NCBI RefSeq assembly: GCF_003074135.1
Contig: NZ_PPDK01000001.1
Location: 620,001-684,000 of the forward strand
Direction: 5' to 3'
Origin: Euzebya tangerina
GTDB lineage: Bacteria; Actinomycetota; Nitriliruptoria; Euzebyales; Euzebyaceae
DNA length: 64,000 nucleotides
In this document: positions 16,309 through 24,736 of the stretch, in pieces
How the letters are laid out: every line of letters begins with the position of its first letter
Position numbering within the stretch: the stretch's first letter is position 1
Program-made: the position numbers and the translations under genes
The notes under the pieces: generated by a model
Database searches by the model: none
Told to the model about the DNA's origin: nothing
What the model saw: the letters and a program-made list of their open reading frames with translations, nothing else

Positions 16309-18884
16309 CACCCGCTCCCGTCGACGCTCGGCACGTCCTCGCCGGCCAGCAGAGTTCGCTGGGGCTTCTGGTGGACGAAGTAGGTGGCGCTGATCTGCTC
16401 ACCCGTGACCACCAGCAGGTTGTAGAGGTGGGCGAGGAACTCGTCCAGCTCGGCACGGAGTGCCCCATCGACCCCGGTCGCCAGCGACCTGGTGTCCGCC
16501 ACCCGGAGGGCTGTCGACGCCTCCAGCACACCCCGTTCGGCCGCTCCGATCCGGCCCGAGCCCGGATGGCCGGGCAGCGCTCGCAGATCGGTGGCGAGCC
16601 GGTCGATCTGGTACGTCAGCGACCGTGGGTTGTCCGGGTCGACCAGCAGCAGATCGAGCAGGGTGCCGACCTGGCCTCGCGACCGGTAGCGGCGGCGATA
16701 GGTGATGATCGACTCCGACACGCGGAGCACCGACTCGAGCATCAGGCTGTCGGCTGGGGTGTCGCGCACGTACGTGGTCGTCGCACGGAGCAGCGCGATG
16801 ACCTGGAGTGCCCGCTCCAAGCGCCGTCCGGCATCCATGAAGTGCCAGCCCACGTCACGCAGCATGTTCTCCGCCCCCAGCCCCTGGATGGCCAGCAGGC
16901 CGTGGAGGATCTGGGCGATGTCACCCGACGGCGTGCCGGTGAGCCCGCCCACCGCGAACCCGCTGCGATCTGCCGGGTCGGCGGGTCTGACACGACGTTG
17001 CAAATCGGTGACCACCAGCCAGGTGTCGCCGGACAGTTGGTCGCGGACGGCATCGACGCAGTCCAGCAGCTTGCTGATCGCATCGGCGAGCGTGCCGGGG
17101 CGGGTCTCGTCGGAGGCGATCATCTCCAACTCGTCGTCGGGGTCGGCCAGGCGTTCCTGGCCACCCTCGCCGATGAAGCCCGGGTAGGTCGTGGTGATCT
17201 GCGTGAGGGCCTGGAGCAGCCCATGGATGCCCGCGATGCCGGGGCCGTCGACGGCGTCGTTGAACTCGGTCCGGCGGTCCTCGACCTCGCGGAGGAGCCG
17301 TGCCACCCCCTCGGCCCGTTCGGCGTAGCGGCCCAACCAGAAGAGATTCTCGGCAGCACGGGCCGGCATGCCGGCGGCCGGGATCTCGAGGTCGTCGGAC
17401 TCCGGCGCGATCCAGAACCCGGTCAGCGTCTCGGGCTTGCCGGCGAGGACCCAGGTGTCCTTGCTCAGGGCGGCGGCGAAGTCCGACGTGATGGCGTCCG
17501 TCGTCACACCGTCGTCGCCCGAGGCAACCCGGGTGAGGCCACCCGGCATCACGGTGTAGCCGGCACCGTCGGCCACGGCGAAGGTCCGCAGGACCGACTG
17601 CCGAGGCACCACCCCGATGTCGGTCAGCGACGGGGCGGTGGCCAGCGGTCGCCGTTCCTGGGCGACCCACCGGTGTGGTGCCGCGGCGATGGCTGCGCGC
17701 AATGCCAGCAGCTGCCGCTCGTCGAGCAACGCGCCGACCAGCGGAGCGTCGGTGGCGTGCTGGCGGGAGGTGCGCCGGAACACCCACTCACTCGGTTCGG
17801 CCAGCGCCTCGGCGCGGTGGGCCGAATCGCCGCACCACAGGGATCGGGGCGCCGGCAGCCGCAGCGACTGGCCCAGCACGCGCTGGGCGATCGTCGGCAG
17901 GTAGGCCTGAAGTGCCGGGTTCTCGAGGACGCCGCTGCCAAGCGTGTTGACCACGGAGACGCGACCGCTGCGCACCGCCTGTCCGAGACCCGGCACGCCG
18001 ATCAGGGAGTCGGGTCGAAGCTCCAGCGGATCACACCACTCGGCGTCCATGCGGCGCAGGATCACGTCGACGGCTTCGAGGTTGCCCAGGGAGCGCAGCC
18101 ACACCCGCCCGTCCCGCACCACCAGGTCCGAGCCTTCGACCAGGGAGAGACCCAGCCGCGCGGCCAGGAAGGCGTGCTCGAAGGCGGTCTCGTTCCGCGA
18201 ACCAGGTGTCAGCAGGACCGTCCGTGGCAGTCGGGTCTGGGCCGGTGCCACCTCCGCCAGCCCCTGCCGCAACGCGCGGAAGTACGGCGCAAGTCGCTGC
18301 ACCTGGCTCTGGCGGTGGAGCTTCGGAAACACCCGCGACGTGACCACGCGGTTCTGCAGGGCGTAGGCAGCCCCGCTGGGCGCCTGGGTGCGGTCACCCA
18401 GGACCACCATGGCACCGCTGGCGTCCCGAGCCAGGTCCACGGCGTAGCTGAAGAGCTGGTAGGAGCCGGGCAGTCGGACGTCGGACTGCTGACGCAGGTA
18501 GCCCGGGTGGTCCAGCACCAGGACCGGCGGGATCAGCCCCTCCTCCAGCAGCCGACGCGGCCCGTACAGATCGGTCAGGATCAGGTTCAGCAGCTCGGCC
18601 CGTTGGACGACGCCGGACTCGATCTCGGCCCACTCCGATGCGTCGATGAGCAGGGGGAGGGGGTCCAACTGCCATCGCAGCCGCTCACCCGTCCGGGGGA
18701 CGTGGTAGGTGACGCCGTCGTCGTCGAGGAGGCGGGCGGCCTCGGCCCGGCGGGCCCGCAACTCACCGATGGAGAGATCGGCGAGCGCTCGTCCGAGGTG
18801 TTCCCAGGGGGGGCGGATCGACCCGTCGGGGGCGAGCATCTCGTCGTGACCAACCTGCGGCGGGGCGTACGCGACGGTGCTCAC
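16308..18884 (-). CDS. Fused circularly permuted ATP-grasp ligase and alpha-E protein
   Basis: An 858-residue fusion. Residues 1 to about 500 are a circularly permuted type-2 ATP-grasp domain, seen from RAELLNLILTDLYGPRRLLEEGLIPP, LPGSYQLFSYAVDLARDASG, FEHAFLAARLGLSLVEGSDL and the late catalytic strand KDTWVLAG. Residues of about 530-850 are an all-helical alpha-E domain, opening ARAAENLFWLGRYAERAEGVARLLREVEDRR. Such ligases are predicted to make amide bonds with ATP; alpha-E proteins are their constant partners. The pair is usually encoded as two genes, and the fusion fits a physical complex. GTG start at 18884, 75 bp after the upstream gene. Confidence 0.85.
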   Translation of the reverse strand: MSTVAYAPPQVGHDEMLAPDGSIRPPWEHLGRALADLSIGELRARRAEAARLLDDDGVTYHVPRTGERLRWQLDPLPLLIDASEWAEIESGVVQRAELLNLILTDLYGPRRLLEEGLIPPVLVLDHPGYLRQQSDVRLPGSYQLFSYAVDLARDASGAMVVLGDRTQAPSGAAYALQNRVVTSRVFPKLHRQSQVQRLAPYFRALRQGLAEVAPAQTRLPRTVLLTPGSRNETAFEHAFLAARLGLSLVEGSDLVVRDGRVWLRSLGNLEAVDVILRRMDAEWCDPLELRPDSLIGVPGLGQAVRSGRVSVVNTLGSGVLENPALQAYLPTIAQRVLGQSLRLPAPRSLWCGDSAHRAEALAEPSEWVFRRTSRQHATDAPLVGALLDERQLLALRAAIAAAPHRWVAQERRPLATAPSLTDIGVVPRQSVLRTFAVADGAGYTVMPGGLTRVASGDDGVTTDAITSDFAAALSKDTWVLAGKPETLTGFWIAPESDDLEIPAAGMPARAAENLFWLGRYAERAEGVARLLREVEDRRTEFNDAVDGPGIAGIHGLLQALTQITTTYPGFIGEGGQERLADPDDELEMIASDETRPGTLADAISKLLDCVDAVRDQLSGDTWLVVTDLQRRVRPADPADRSGFAVGGLTGTPSGDIAQILHGLLAIQGLGAENMLRDVGWHFMDAGRRLERALQVIALLRATTTYVRDTPADSLMLESVLRVSESIITYRRRYRSRGQVGTLLDLLLVDPDNPRSLTYQIDRLATDLRALPGHPGSGRIGAAERGVLEASTALRVADTRSLATGVDGALRAELDEFLAHLYNLLVVTGEQISATYFVHQKPQRTLLAGEDVPSVDGSG

Positions 18885-18913
18885 GGCCTCACCACGGTGC
18901 TCTCCACCTGCTC

Positions 18914-18926
18914 GATGGTAACCATC
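18914..18926. promoter_or_regulatory. Hyphenated palindrome before the ATP-grasp/alpha-E gene
   Basis: GATGGT and ACCATC around one A, 30 bp before the GTG start at 18884 in the only real gap of the transglutaminase/ligase run. It may be an internal operator. Confidence 0.25.
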
Positions 18927-18959
18927 TGGGTAGGCGAAGCCGCCTCCCCGAGCTGACGA

Positions 18960-21900
18960 TCACCGGGGTCGTCGCAGGTCCAGCGTCCGGGGATACTCCC
19001 CGCCCTGAGCGGCGGCCATGCGATCCAGGTCCTCGATGTCGACCGGGCCGGGGGTGTGCCCGCGGGTCTCGAACCGGTTGACGCGCCGGGAGTCCGCCTC
19101 GACGGCGTTCACGGGCGGGTGGTCGTAGGCCAGACCGCCCTGGTGGACCACATGGTAGGTCGCACCACCCAGTGACCGGCGGTTCCACCGGTCGACGAGG
19201 TCGAACGTCAGCGGCGACTGGACGCCGATCGTGGGGTGCAGTCCCGATGGCGGCTGCCACGCCTTGTAGCGCACCGCTCCGACGGCAACCCCGTCGGTCG
19301 AGGTGGCGGTGAGCGGGACCGGCACGCCGTTGCAGGTGACGATGTGCCGCTCTGCCGTCATTCCGGTGACCGTGACCTGCATCCGCTCGACCGAGCTGTC
19401 GACGTACCGGGCCGTGCCACTGCCAGTAGCCTCCTCACCCAGCACCTGCCAGGGCTCGACGGCCTTGCGCAACTCGATCTCGACGTCGTCGACGACGGCG
19501 GTGCCCATGCGGGGGAAGCGGAACTCCACGAACGGATCGAGCCACGCGGCATCGAACGCGTAGCCGTGGTCCTGCAGGTCGGCGGCGACCTCGGCGATGT
19601 CGGCCGAGGCGAAGTGGGGGAGCAGGAACCGGTCGTGCAGCAGCGAGCCCCAGCGGACCAGCGGTCCGGCGTACGGCGACTCCCAGAAGCGGCTGACCAG
19701 TGAGCGGACCAGCAGCGACTGGACCATCGCCATCTGGGGGTGAGGCGGCATCTCGAATCCCCGTAGCTCCAGCAGTCCCAACCGTCCTCGTTCGGAGTCG
19801 GGGCTGTACAGCTTGTCGATGCAGAACTCGGCCCGATGGGTGTTGCCGGTCAGGTCGGTCAGCAGGTGACGGAGGGAGCGGTCCACCGCCCAGGCGGGGG
19901 GCTGGCCGTCGTAGGTGTCGGCCAGGCGGTCCAGTTCGGCGAACGCGGTCTCGAGCTCGTGCAACGTCTCGACCCGCCCTTCGTCGACGCGCGGCGCCTG
20001 CGACGTGGGACCGACGAACTTCCCGCTGAACAGGTAGGACAGGGACGGGTGGTGCTGCCAGTAGGTGATCATGCTGCGCAGCAGGTCGGACCGCCGCAGC
20101 AGCGGCGAGTCCGCGGGCGTGACCCCACCCAGGGTCATGTGGTTGCCGCCGCCCGATCCGGTGTGTGAGCCGTCCAGGTCGAACTTCTCGGTCCCCAGGC
20201 GCGCCTGGTGCGCCTCGGCGTACACCCCGTCGGTGATGCTCTCGAGCTCCTCCCACGAGGCTGCGGGCTGGACGTTGACCTCGATCACGCCGGGGTCGGG
20301 GGTGACCATCAGTGTGCGGAGCCGGGGGTCGCCCGGTGGTTCGTAGCCCTCCAGCACGACCGGCGTTCCGAGGTCCGCGACGATGTCCTCCACGACCTCC
20401 AGCACGTCGAGGCTGTGCTCCAGGTGGGTCAGGGGCGGGAAGAACACGTGGAGGCGTCCGTCGCGCCGCTCGACGCAGACGGCACTGAACGGCCCGTCGT
20501 CGATCGCCACCTGGTCACGGACGATCTGCTTCTGGTCGAGCGGCGCAGTACCGCCGGTGGGCAGTCGCCGCAGGGCCTCGCGCGGCTCGAAGCTGGACCG
20601 CTCCGGCTGGATGACCCCGTCGGACCAGCTCAGGCCCGGAAGGGGCAGCCGGAGCCCCATCGGGGAGTCGCCGGGCATCAACATCAGCCGGCCACGCCGG
20701 AACCGCCACGTCGCGGTCGCCCACTCCTCGCCGGTGTGGTGCAGCGGCACGGCGTACCCGACCGGGTCGGTGGAGCGGCGATCCAGGGCCTCGACCAGCC
20801 GGCGCCGCTCATCGGCGGCCACCTGTGCCGGGTCGGTCGGGTCGACGTCCACCTCGGGCGGAACGCCGATCGGCAGCGTCGCCTCCTTCCAGGCGCGATA
20901 CAGCTCGTCCTCGAAGGCGGGGTGGACGTTGTCCTCGGGGACGCCGAAGGCCGCCGCGAGTCGCTCGGCGAGGCGTCGGGCGTCATCGGCCGCGGCGGAA
21001 CCCGTGGCCCACGGGTCAGCAAGCAGCTCAGGGTCGCGCCACAGCTGTCCGCCGTCGGCGCGCCAGTGGATGCTGGTCTGCCACCGTGGCAGTGGCTCCC
21101 CGGGATACCACTTGCCCTGCCCGTGGTGGATGACGCCGCCCTCGGCGAACCGGTCGAACAGCCGATGTGACAGATCCCAGGCGCGCGCCTGCTTGTGCGG
21201 CCCGTCAGCGGCGGTGTCCCACTCGGCCGACGTCTGGTCGTCGATCGACACGAACGTGGGCTCGCCGCCCTGGGTCAGCCGCACGTCCCCCGCTTCCAGT
21301 GCGGCGTCGACGCTGCGGCCGAGCGCATCGATCGACTGCCACTGCTCCGGGGTGTAGGGCCGGGTGACGCGAGGGTCCTCGTGGATCCGGGCGACGGTGT
21401 TGGAGTGCTCGAAGACGACCTCCGCGTCGTCGACGGCGCCCTCGACGGGTGCGGCGCTGCGAGGCTCAGGGGTGCACGCGAGCGGGATGTGCCCCTCACC
21501 GGCGAACAGCCCCGACGTCGGATCCAGACCGACCCAGCCAGCCCCGGGGAGGAACACCTCGGTCCAGGCGTGCAGGTCGGTGAAGTCCGCTGCGGGGCCG
21601 CTCGGCCCGTCCAGCGACTCGACGTCCGCGGCCAACTGGACCAGGTACCCGGACACGAACCGCGCAGCCAGTCCCAACCGACGCATGATCTGGACCAACA
21701 GCCACCCGGAGTCGCGACACGAACCGAGCGCCTTCTCCAGTGTGGTCTCGGGGTCCTGGACGCCGGGCTCCATCCGCGTGGTGTAGGCGATGTCCTGTTG
21801 CAGCCGGCTGTTGAGGGCGACGAGGACGTCGATGGTCCGCATGCCCTCGTCGGCGTTGACCAGATCACGGGTGCGATCGTTCAGCCACTCGGTGAGCAGC

Positions 21901-22274
21901 GGTCCCGGCTCGTCGGCCTCCAGGTAGATCGCCAGGTCCCGCTTCAGCGCCGGGTCGTAGGTGAACGGGTAGGTCTCGGCCGTCTCCTCGACGAAGAAGT
22001 CGAACGGGTTGATGGTGGTCATGTCGGCGACGAGGTCGACGGTGAACTCGAGGGTGTCGGCCTTCGACGGGAACACCAGCCGACCCAAGTAGTTGCCGAA
22101 GGTGTCCTGCTGCCAGTTCAGGAAGTGCTCCTCCGGCTGGACCGAGAGTGAGTAGGCCAGGATCGGCGTTCGGGTGTGCGGCGCCGGTCGAAGGCGGACG
22201 ATGTGCGGTCCGAACGCGACGGCGCGGTCGTAGCGGTAGGTGGTGCGGTGGGTGAGGGCGACGTGAATGGCCAC
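18960..22274 (-). CDS. Transglutaminase-DUF2126 fusion protein
   Basis: A 1104-residue protein. The first 290 residues repeat the transglutaminase architecture: HVALTHRTTYRYDRAV opening, triad Cys186 (LGSCRDSG), His235 (DLHAWTEV), Asp251 (GLDPTSG). The remaining 800 residues are DUF2126, a glutamate-cysteine-ligase-like amidoligase region, with RLTQGGEPTFVSIDD, KWYPGEPLPRW, GSHTGSGGGNHMTLGG and LLELRGFEMPPHPQMAMVQ. Known versions are large proteins of this length in many bacteria, always with ATP-grasp and alpha-E partners. The combination suggests one enzyme both forming and cleaving peptide-like bonds. SD AGGAGC lies before the ATG at 22274; 43 bp separate it from the alpha-E gene. Confidence 0.9.
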   Translation of the reverse strand: MAIHVALTHRTTYRYDRAVAFGPHIVRLRPAPHTRTPILAYSLSVQPEEHFLNWQQDTFGNYLGRLVFPSKADTLEFTVDLVADMTTINPFDFFVEETAETYPFTYDPALKRDLAIYLEADEPGPLLTEWLNDRTRDLVNADEGMRTIDVLVALNSRLQQDIAYTTRMEPGVQDPETTLEKALGSCRDSGWLLVQIMRRLGLAARFVSGYLVQLAADVESLDGPSGPAADFTDLHAWTEVFLPGAGWVGLDPTSGLFAGEGHIPLACTPEPRSAAPVEGAVDDAEVVFEHSNTVARIHEDPRVTRPYTPEQWQSIDALGRSVDAALEAGDVRLTQGGEPTFVSIDDQTSAEWDTAADGPHKQARAWDLSHRLFDRFAEGGVIHHGQGKWYPGEPLPRWQTSIHWRADGGQLWRDPELLADPWATGSAAADDARRLAERLAAAFGVPEDNVHPAFEDELYRAWKEATLPIGVPPEVDVDPTDPAQVAADERRRLVEALDRRSTDPVGYAVPLHHTGEEWATATWRFRRGRLMLMPGDSPMGLRLPLPGLSWSDGVIQPERSSFEPREALRRLPTGGTAPLDQKQIVRDQVAIDDGPFSAVCVERRDGRLHVFFPPLTHLEHSLDVLEVVEDIVADLGTPVVLEGYEPPGDPRLRTLMVTPDPGVIEVNVQPAASWEELESITDGVYAEAHQARLGTEKFDLDGSHTGSGGGNHMTLGGVTPADSPLLRRSDLLRSMITYWQHHPSLSYLFSGKFVGPTSQAPRVDEGRVETLHELETAFAELDRLADTYDGQPPAWAVDRSLRHLLTDLTGNTHRAEFCIDKLYSPDSERGRLGLLELRGFEMPPHPQMAMVQSLLVRSLVSRFWESPYAGPLVRWGSLLHDRFLLPHFASADIAEVAADLQDHGYAFDAAWLDPFVEFRFPRMGTAVVDDVEIELRKAVEPWQVLGEEATGSGTARYVDSSVERMQVTVTGMTAERHIVTCNGVPVPLTATSTDGVAVGAVRYKAWQPPSGLHPTIGVQSPLTFDLVDRWNRRSLGGATYHVVHQGGLAYDHPPVNAVEADSRRVNRFETRGHTPGPVDIEDLDRMAAAQGGEYPRTLDLRRPR

Positions 22275-22317
22275 GGGTGGCTCCTAGCAGGGGTGTGGCG
22301 GCAGCTGGTGAGACGGG

Positions 22318-23328
22318 TCAGACGGCGGTCTGCGCCTGGGTACCGAGCGGCATGATCTTGGGCAGGTCGTCGGGATCTCCGCTGAACCAGGTCGTCTGTG
22401 CCGCGTCGTGGACTCGGGCGAGCTGCGTCTGCAGGGTGTCCATCAGGGCGTGCAGCTCTCGACCGGAGAGGTCGGTGATGACCGCGTTGACCAGCGATGA
22501 CTGCGCGTCGGCGCACGCCGCCATGGTGAGTTCGTGACGTGGCAGCTCGAGCAGTTCCTGGCTGAGCGCCGTCAGGTTGAACTCGACCGAGCGGGGGAAC
22601 TGGTGGTCGCTGAGCAGGAACGCCAGCGCATGGGGGCCGTTGACACCGGCTCGGGCAACCCGCCGGAACATCTGCATGGCGGACAACGACCTGAGGACCG
22701 CCATCCAGGTGATGTCGGCGTAGGGGTTCTTGCCGTCGCCCACGCGGTAGCCGAGCAGCGTGGTGGCCTGGACGTCGATCACCCGGGTCGTCATGTCGGC
22801 ACGTTCGAGGTGCCGGCCCACCTGGAGGAACTTGTAGGCGTTGTCGTGGCTCATGGTGCCGTCGAGCACGCCGCTGAGGGTCTGGCACTTCTCGATGATG
22901 TCGGTCAGCCACTCCAGCCGTGAGCGGCGGGGGACGGCGAGATCCTTGCTCCCCTGGGCGAACAGGTGCAGTCGGTTGGCGACCTCCCAGCCGGACCGGG
23001 GGAGCAGGGCCCTGACCGATCGCAGGTTCTGGCGTGCGGCGGCGATGCACTGCAACACCGAGCCCGGGTGGTGGGAGGAGGTCGTGAGGAACCGGACGAT
23101 CTGGTGCTCCTCGGTGGCGGAGACGCCGTCGTCGTACCACTCGTCCTCCTCGACGAATGCGTCGGCCGAGCCGGTGACGGCGAGCATCGGCCGGAACCCC
23201 ACACCCGCGGAGCTCGGCAGGTCCAGGAACAGCTCCGTCTGCGCTCGCACGAGACGCGCCGTGGCCTCGGCACGCTCGAGGTATCGACCGGCCCAGTAGA
23301 CGTGTTCTGCGAGTCGGGAGAGGAGCAT
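22318..23328 (-). CDS. Stand-alone alpha-E domain protein
   Basis: A 336-residue all-helical alpha-E protein. The start at 23328 is fixed by the canonical MLLSRLAEHVYWAGRYLERAE N-terminus; the frame continues upstream but without family similarity. The middle has VGRHLERADMTTRVIDVQ, a second Arg/Glu-rich helix echoing the first. No catalytic residues are known for the family. It is the second alpha-E copy here, the other being fused to an ATP-grasp at 16308-18884. By gene order its likely partner is the separate ATP-grasp protein at 24737-26197, from which it is now parted by the spondin-domain gene. Confidence 0.85.
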   Translation of the reverse strand: MLLSRLAEHVYWAGRYLERAEATARLVRAQTELFLDLPSSAGVGFRPMLAVTGSADAFVEEDEWYDDGVSATEEHQIVRFLTTSSHHPGSVLQCIAAARQNLRSVRALLPRSGWEVANRLHLFAQGSKDLAVPRRSRLEWLTDIIEKCQTLSGVLDGTMSHDNAYKFLQVGRHLERADMTTRVIDVQATTLLGYRVGDGKNPYADITWMAVLRSLSAMQMFRRVARAGVNGPHALAFLLSDHQFPRSVEFNLTALSQELLELPRHELTMAACADAQSSLVNAVITDLSGRELHALMDTLQTQLARVHDAAQTTWFSGDPDDLPKIMPLGTQAQTAV

Positions 23329-23458
23329 GTCTGGCCTAGCAAGAAGTTGGGGCGCCATCAGGCGTCGATACCCGCTGAGCATAGACATCACGCGTGACCG
23401 GCATGTTTCGCGGGGAGTTGACAACCCCCGTGGACGGCGAGGAGCCCTCATCGCATCA

Positions 23459-23492
23459 CCGCCCCGGTCGCACTCGTGCGAAACCGGGGCGG
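23459..23492. terminator. Strong hairpin downstream of the spondin-domain gene
   Basis: CCGCCCCGG at 23459-23467 pairs with CCGGGGCGG at 23484-23492, and a nested TCGCAC/GTGCGA pairing fills the loop. It starts 19 bp past the stop of the minus-strand gene at 23511 and lies before the alpha-E gene. No T-run follows. It probably ends or attenuates transcription, giving the downstream enzyme genes their own control. Confidence 0.65.
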
Positions 23493-23510
23493 CATGGAGT
23501 GGGCGGCTGG

Positions 23511-24572
23511 TTACGACCCGATGGCCGCGTCGAGGATCGAGTTGCTGATGGCGTCCACGCCACCGAGCGCGATCACCTCATCGGGGTCCACCCGATCGAT
23601 CTCTGCGTCGACGATTGCTGGCAGGTCACCGTCGCCGGGCACGAGCAGGACCGGGCCGTCGGTCAGCGTGCCGCCGGCGACGGCATCGACGAAGCTGTCG
23701 GCGTTGGCCAGGTACACCACGTCGGCACCGTCGGGGAAGGCCCGATTGCTGATGGCGATGGCGGTCTCGATTCGAGTCGCGCCGTCCAAGCGACTCCCCG
23801 TCCGCTCGCCGCTCTCCGCGGTGAGGGCGGTGATGGTGACACGGTTGACAGTACCGGAGGTGTCGTGGACGACGGCGTCCAGATCCGCATCGGCCGCACC
23901 GATGATCGGGTGCGGGGTGATCACGCCGCCCTCGGCCAGGTCGGGATTGGACTCGCCGGTGCCCTCGTCGTCGCTGGACAGCCCGGTCAGTGCCTGGCAC
24001 GGCGGGACGATGTCGGCGAAGTCCTCGGTGTTGACCTCGGTGCCGGCGTCGTAGGCGATCGTGTCGACGGTGACGGTCTCACCGGCAGCGGGGAGCGCCA
24101 CGGAGTTCGCCGCAGAGAAGCCGTCGTTGGTGCAGATCTGCATCCACACCAGGGAGATCACGTCGGCCTCGACCTCCGGCGCGAGGACGGTGGTCAGGCT
24201 GGAGGCGAACATCTCCTCGCCGGGGGTATCCGGTGCCGGGATGGGACGTGGGTCCTCGCCATCGGTCAGGACGCCGGCCCGCTGGACGGCGTCGATCCCG
24301 TCGAGTGCCTCGAGCAGCGGCGTGTTGTTGCCGTTCTCGGCGACCTGTGCGATGCCCTCTGTGGCGGTGTCGCCGACGCTGAAGAGGCTGACGGCGTCAT
24401 CATGGAAGGCGTAGACCGGCGGGGTGTTGGGCTGCCCGGCCGTCAGGTTCTCGACCGTGATCTCATACCCGGTGATCTCATCGTCCTGGGCCAGTGCGGG
24501 GAGGGCCAGTGAGCCGAGGGCCAACAGGCTGACCATGAGCATGGTCAGACGGCGAACGAGGGGCATCTTCAT
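23511..24572 (-). CDS. Secreted spondin-N domain protein with a cell-wall-binding repeat
   Basis: A 353-residue exported protein. A Sec signal peptide (MKMPLVRRLTMLMVSLLALGSLALPALA) precedes a spondin-N-like domain at about residues 32-215, recognised from YEITVENLTAGQ, VYAFHDDAVSLF and EDPRPIPAPDTPGEEM. From about 255 there is one PF04122-type wall-binding repeat: RIETAIAISNRAF, then DSFVDAVAGG and LALGGVDAIS-like closing. It would sit on the cell wall, with the spondin fold displayed. A strong AAGGAG lies 6-7 nt before the ATG. It interrupts the amidoligase gene set and is flanked by hairpin and promoter signals. Confidence 0.8.
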   Translation of the reverse strand: MKMPLVRRLTMLMVSLLALGSLALPALAQDDEITGYEITVENLTAGQPNTPPVYAFHDDAVSLFSVGDTATEGIAQVAENGNNTPLLEALDGIDAVQRAGVLTDGEDPRPIPAPDTPGEEMFASSLTTVLAPEVEADVISLVWMQICTNDGFSAANSVALPAAGETVTVDTIAYDAGTEVNTEDFADIVPPCQALTGLSSDDEGTGESNPDLAEGGVITPHPIIGAADADLDAVVHDTSGTVNRVTITALTAESGERTGSRLDGATRIETAIAISNRAFPDGADVVYLANADSFVDAVAGGTLTDGPVLLVPGDGDLPAIVDAEIDRVDPDEVIALGGVDAISNSILDAAIGS

Positions 24573-24661
24573 TGGGTTCTCCTTGACGAGGGCACAGGTG
24601 CCGGCGATGCGGCGAGAGGGGTCCTGTGCGACTGATGAGTAGAACGCTAGGAACGCAATTC

Positions 24662-24673
24662 AGACATTTGTCT
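24662..24673. promoter_or_regulatory. Inverted repeat in the spondin gene promoter region
   Basis: AGACA and TGTCT around TT, about 90 bp upstream of the gene starting at 24572, inside the most AT-rich stretch of the neighbourhood (24650-24680). It is a candidate regulator site. Confidence 0.3.
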
Positions 24674-24736
24674 TACGCAAGAATTACGCCGATCACTCAG
24701 CCCGGTGTCCTGCTGATTTGCGCAAAAGTTCCCTGC

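Noticed and set aside
16371-18956. 861-codon plus-strand frame across the ATP-grasp/alpha-E gene
   Set aside because: Antisense shadow of the real gene; the product is Arg/Gln/Gly-rich with no recognisable motif.
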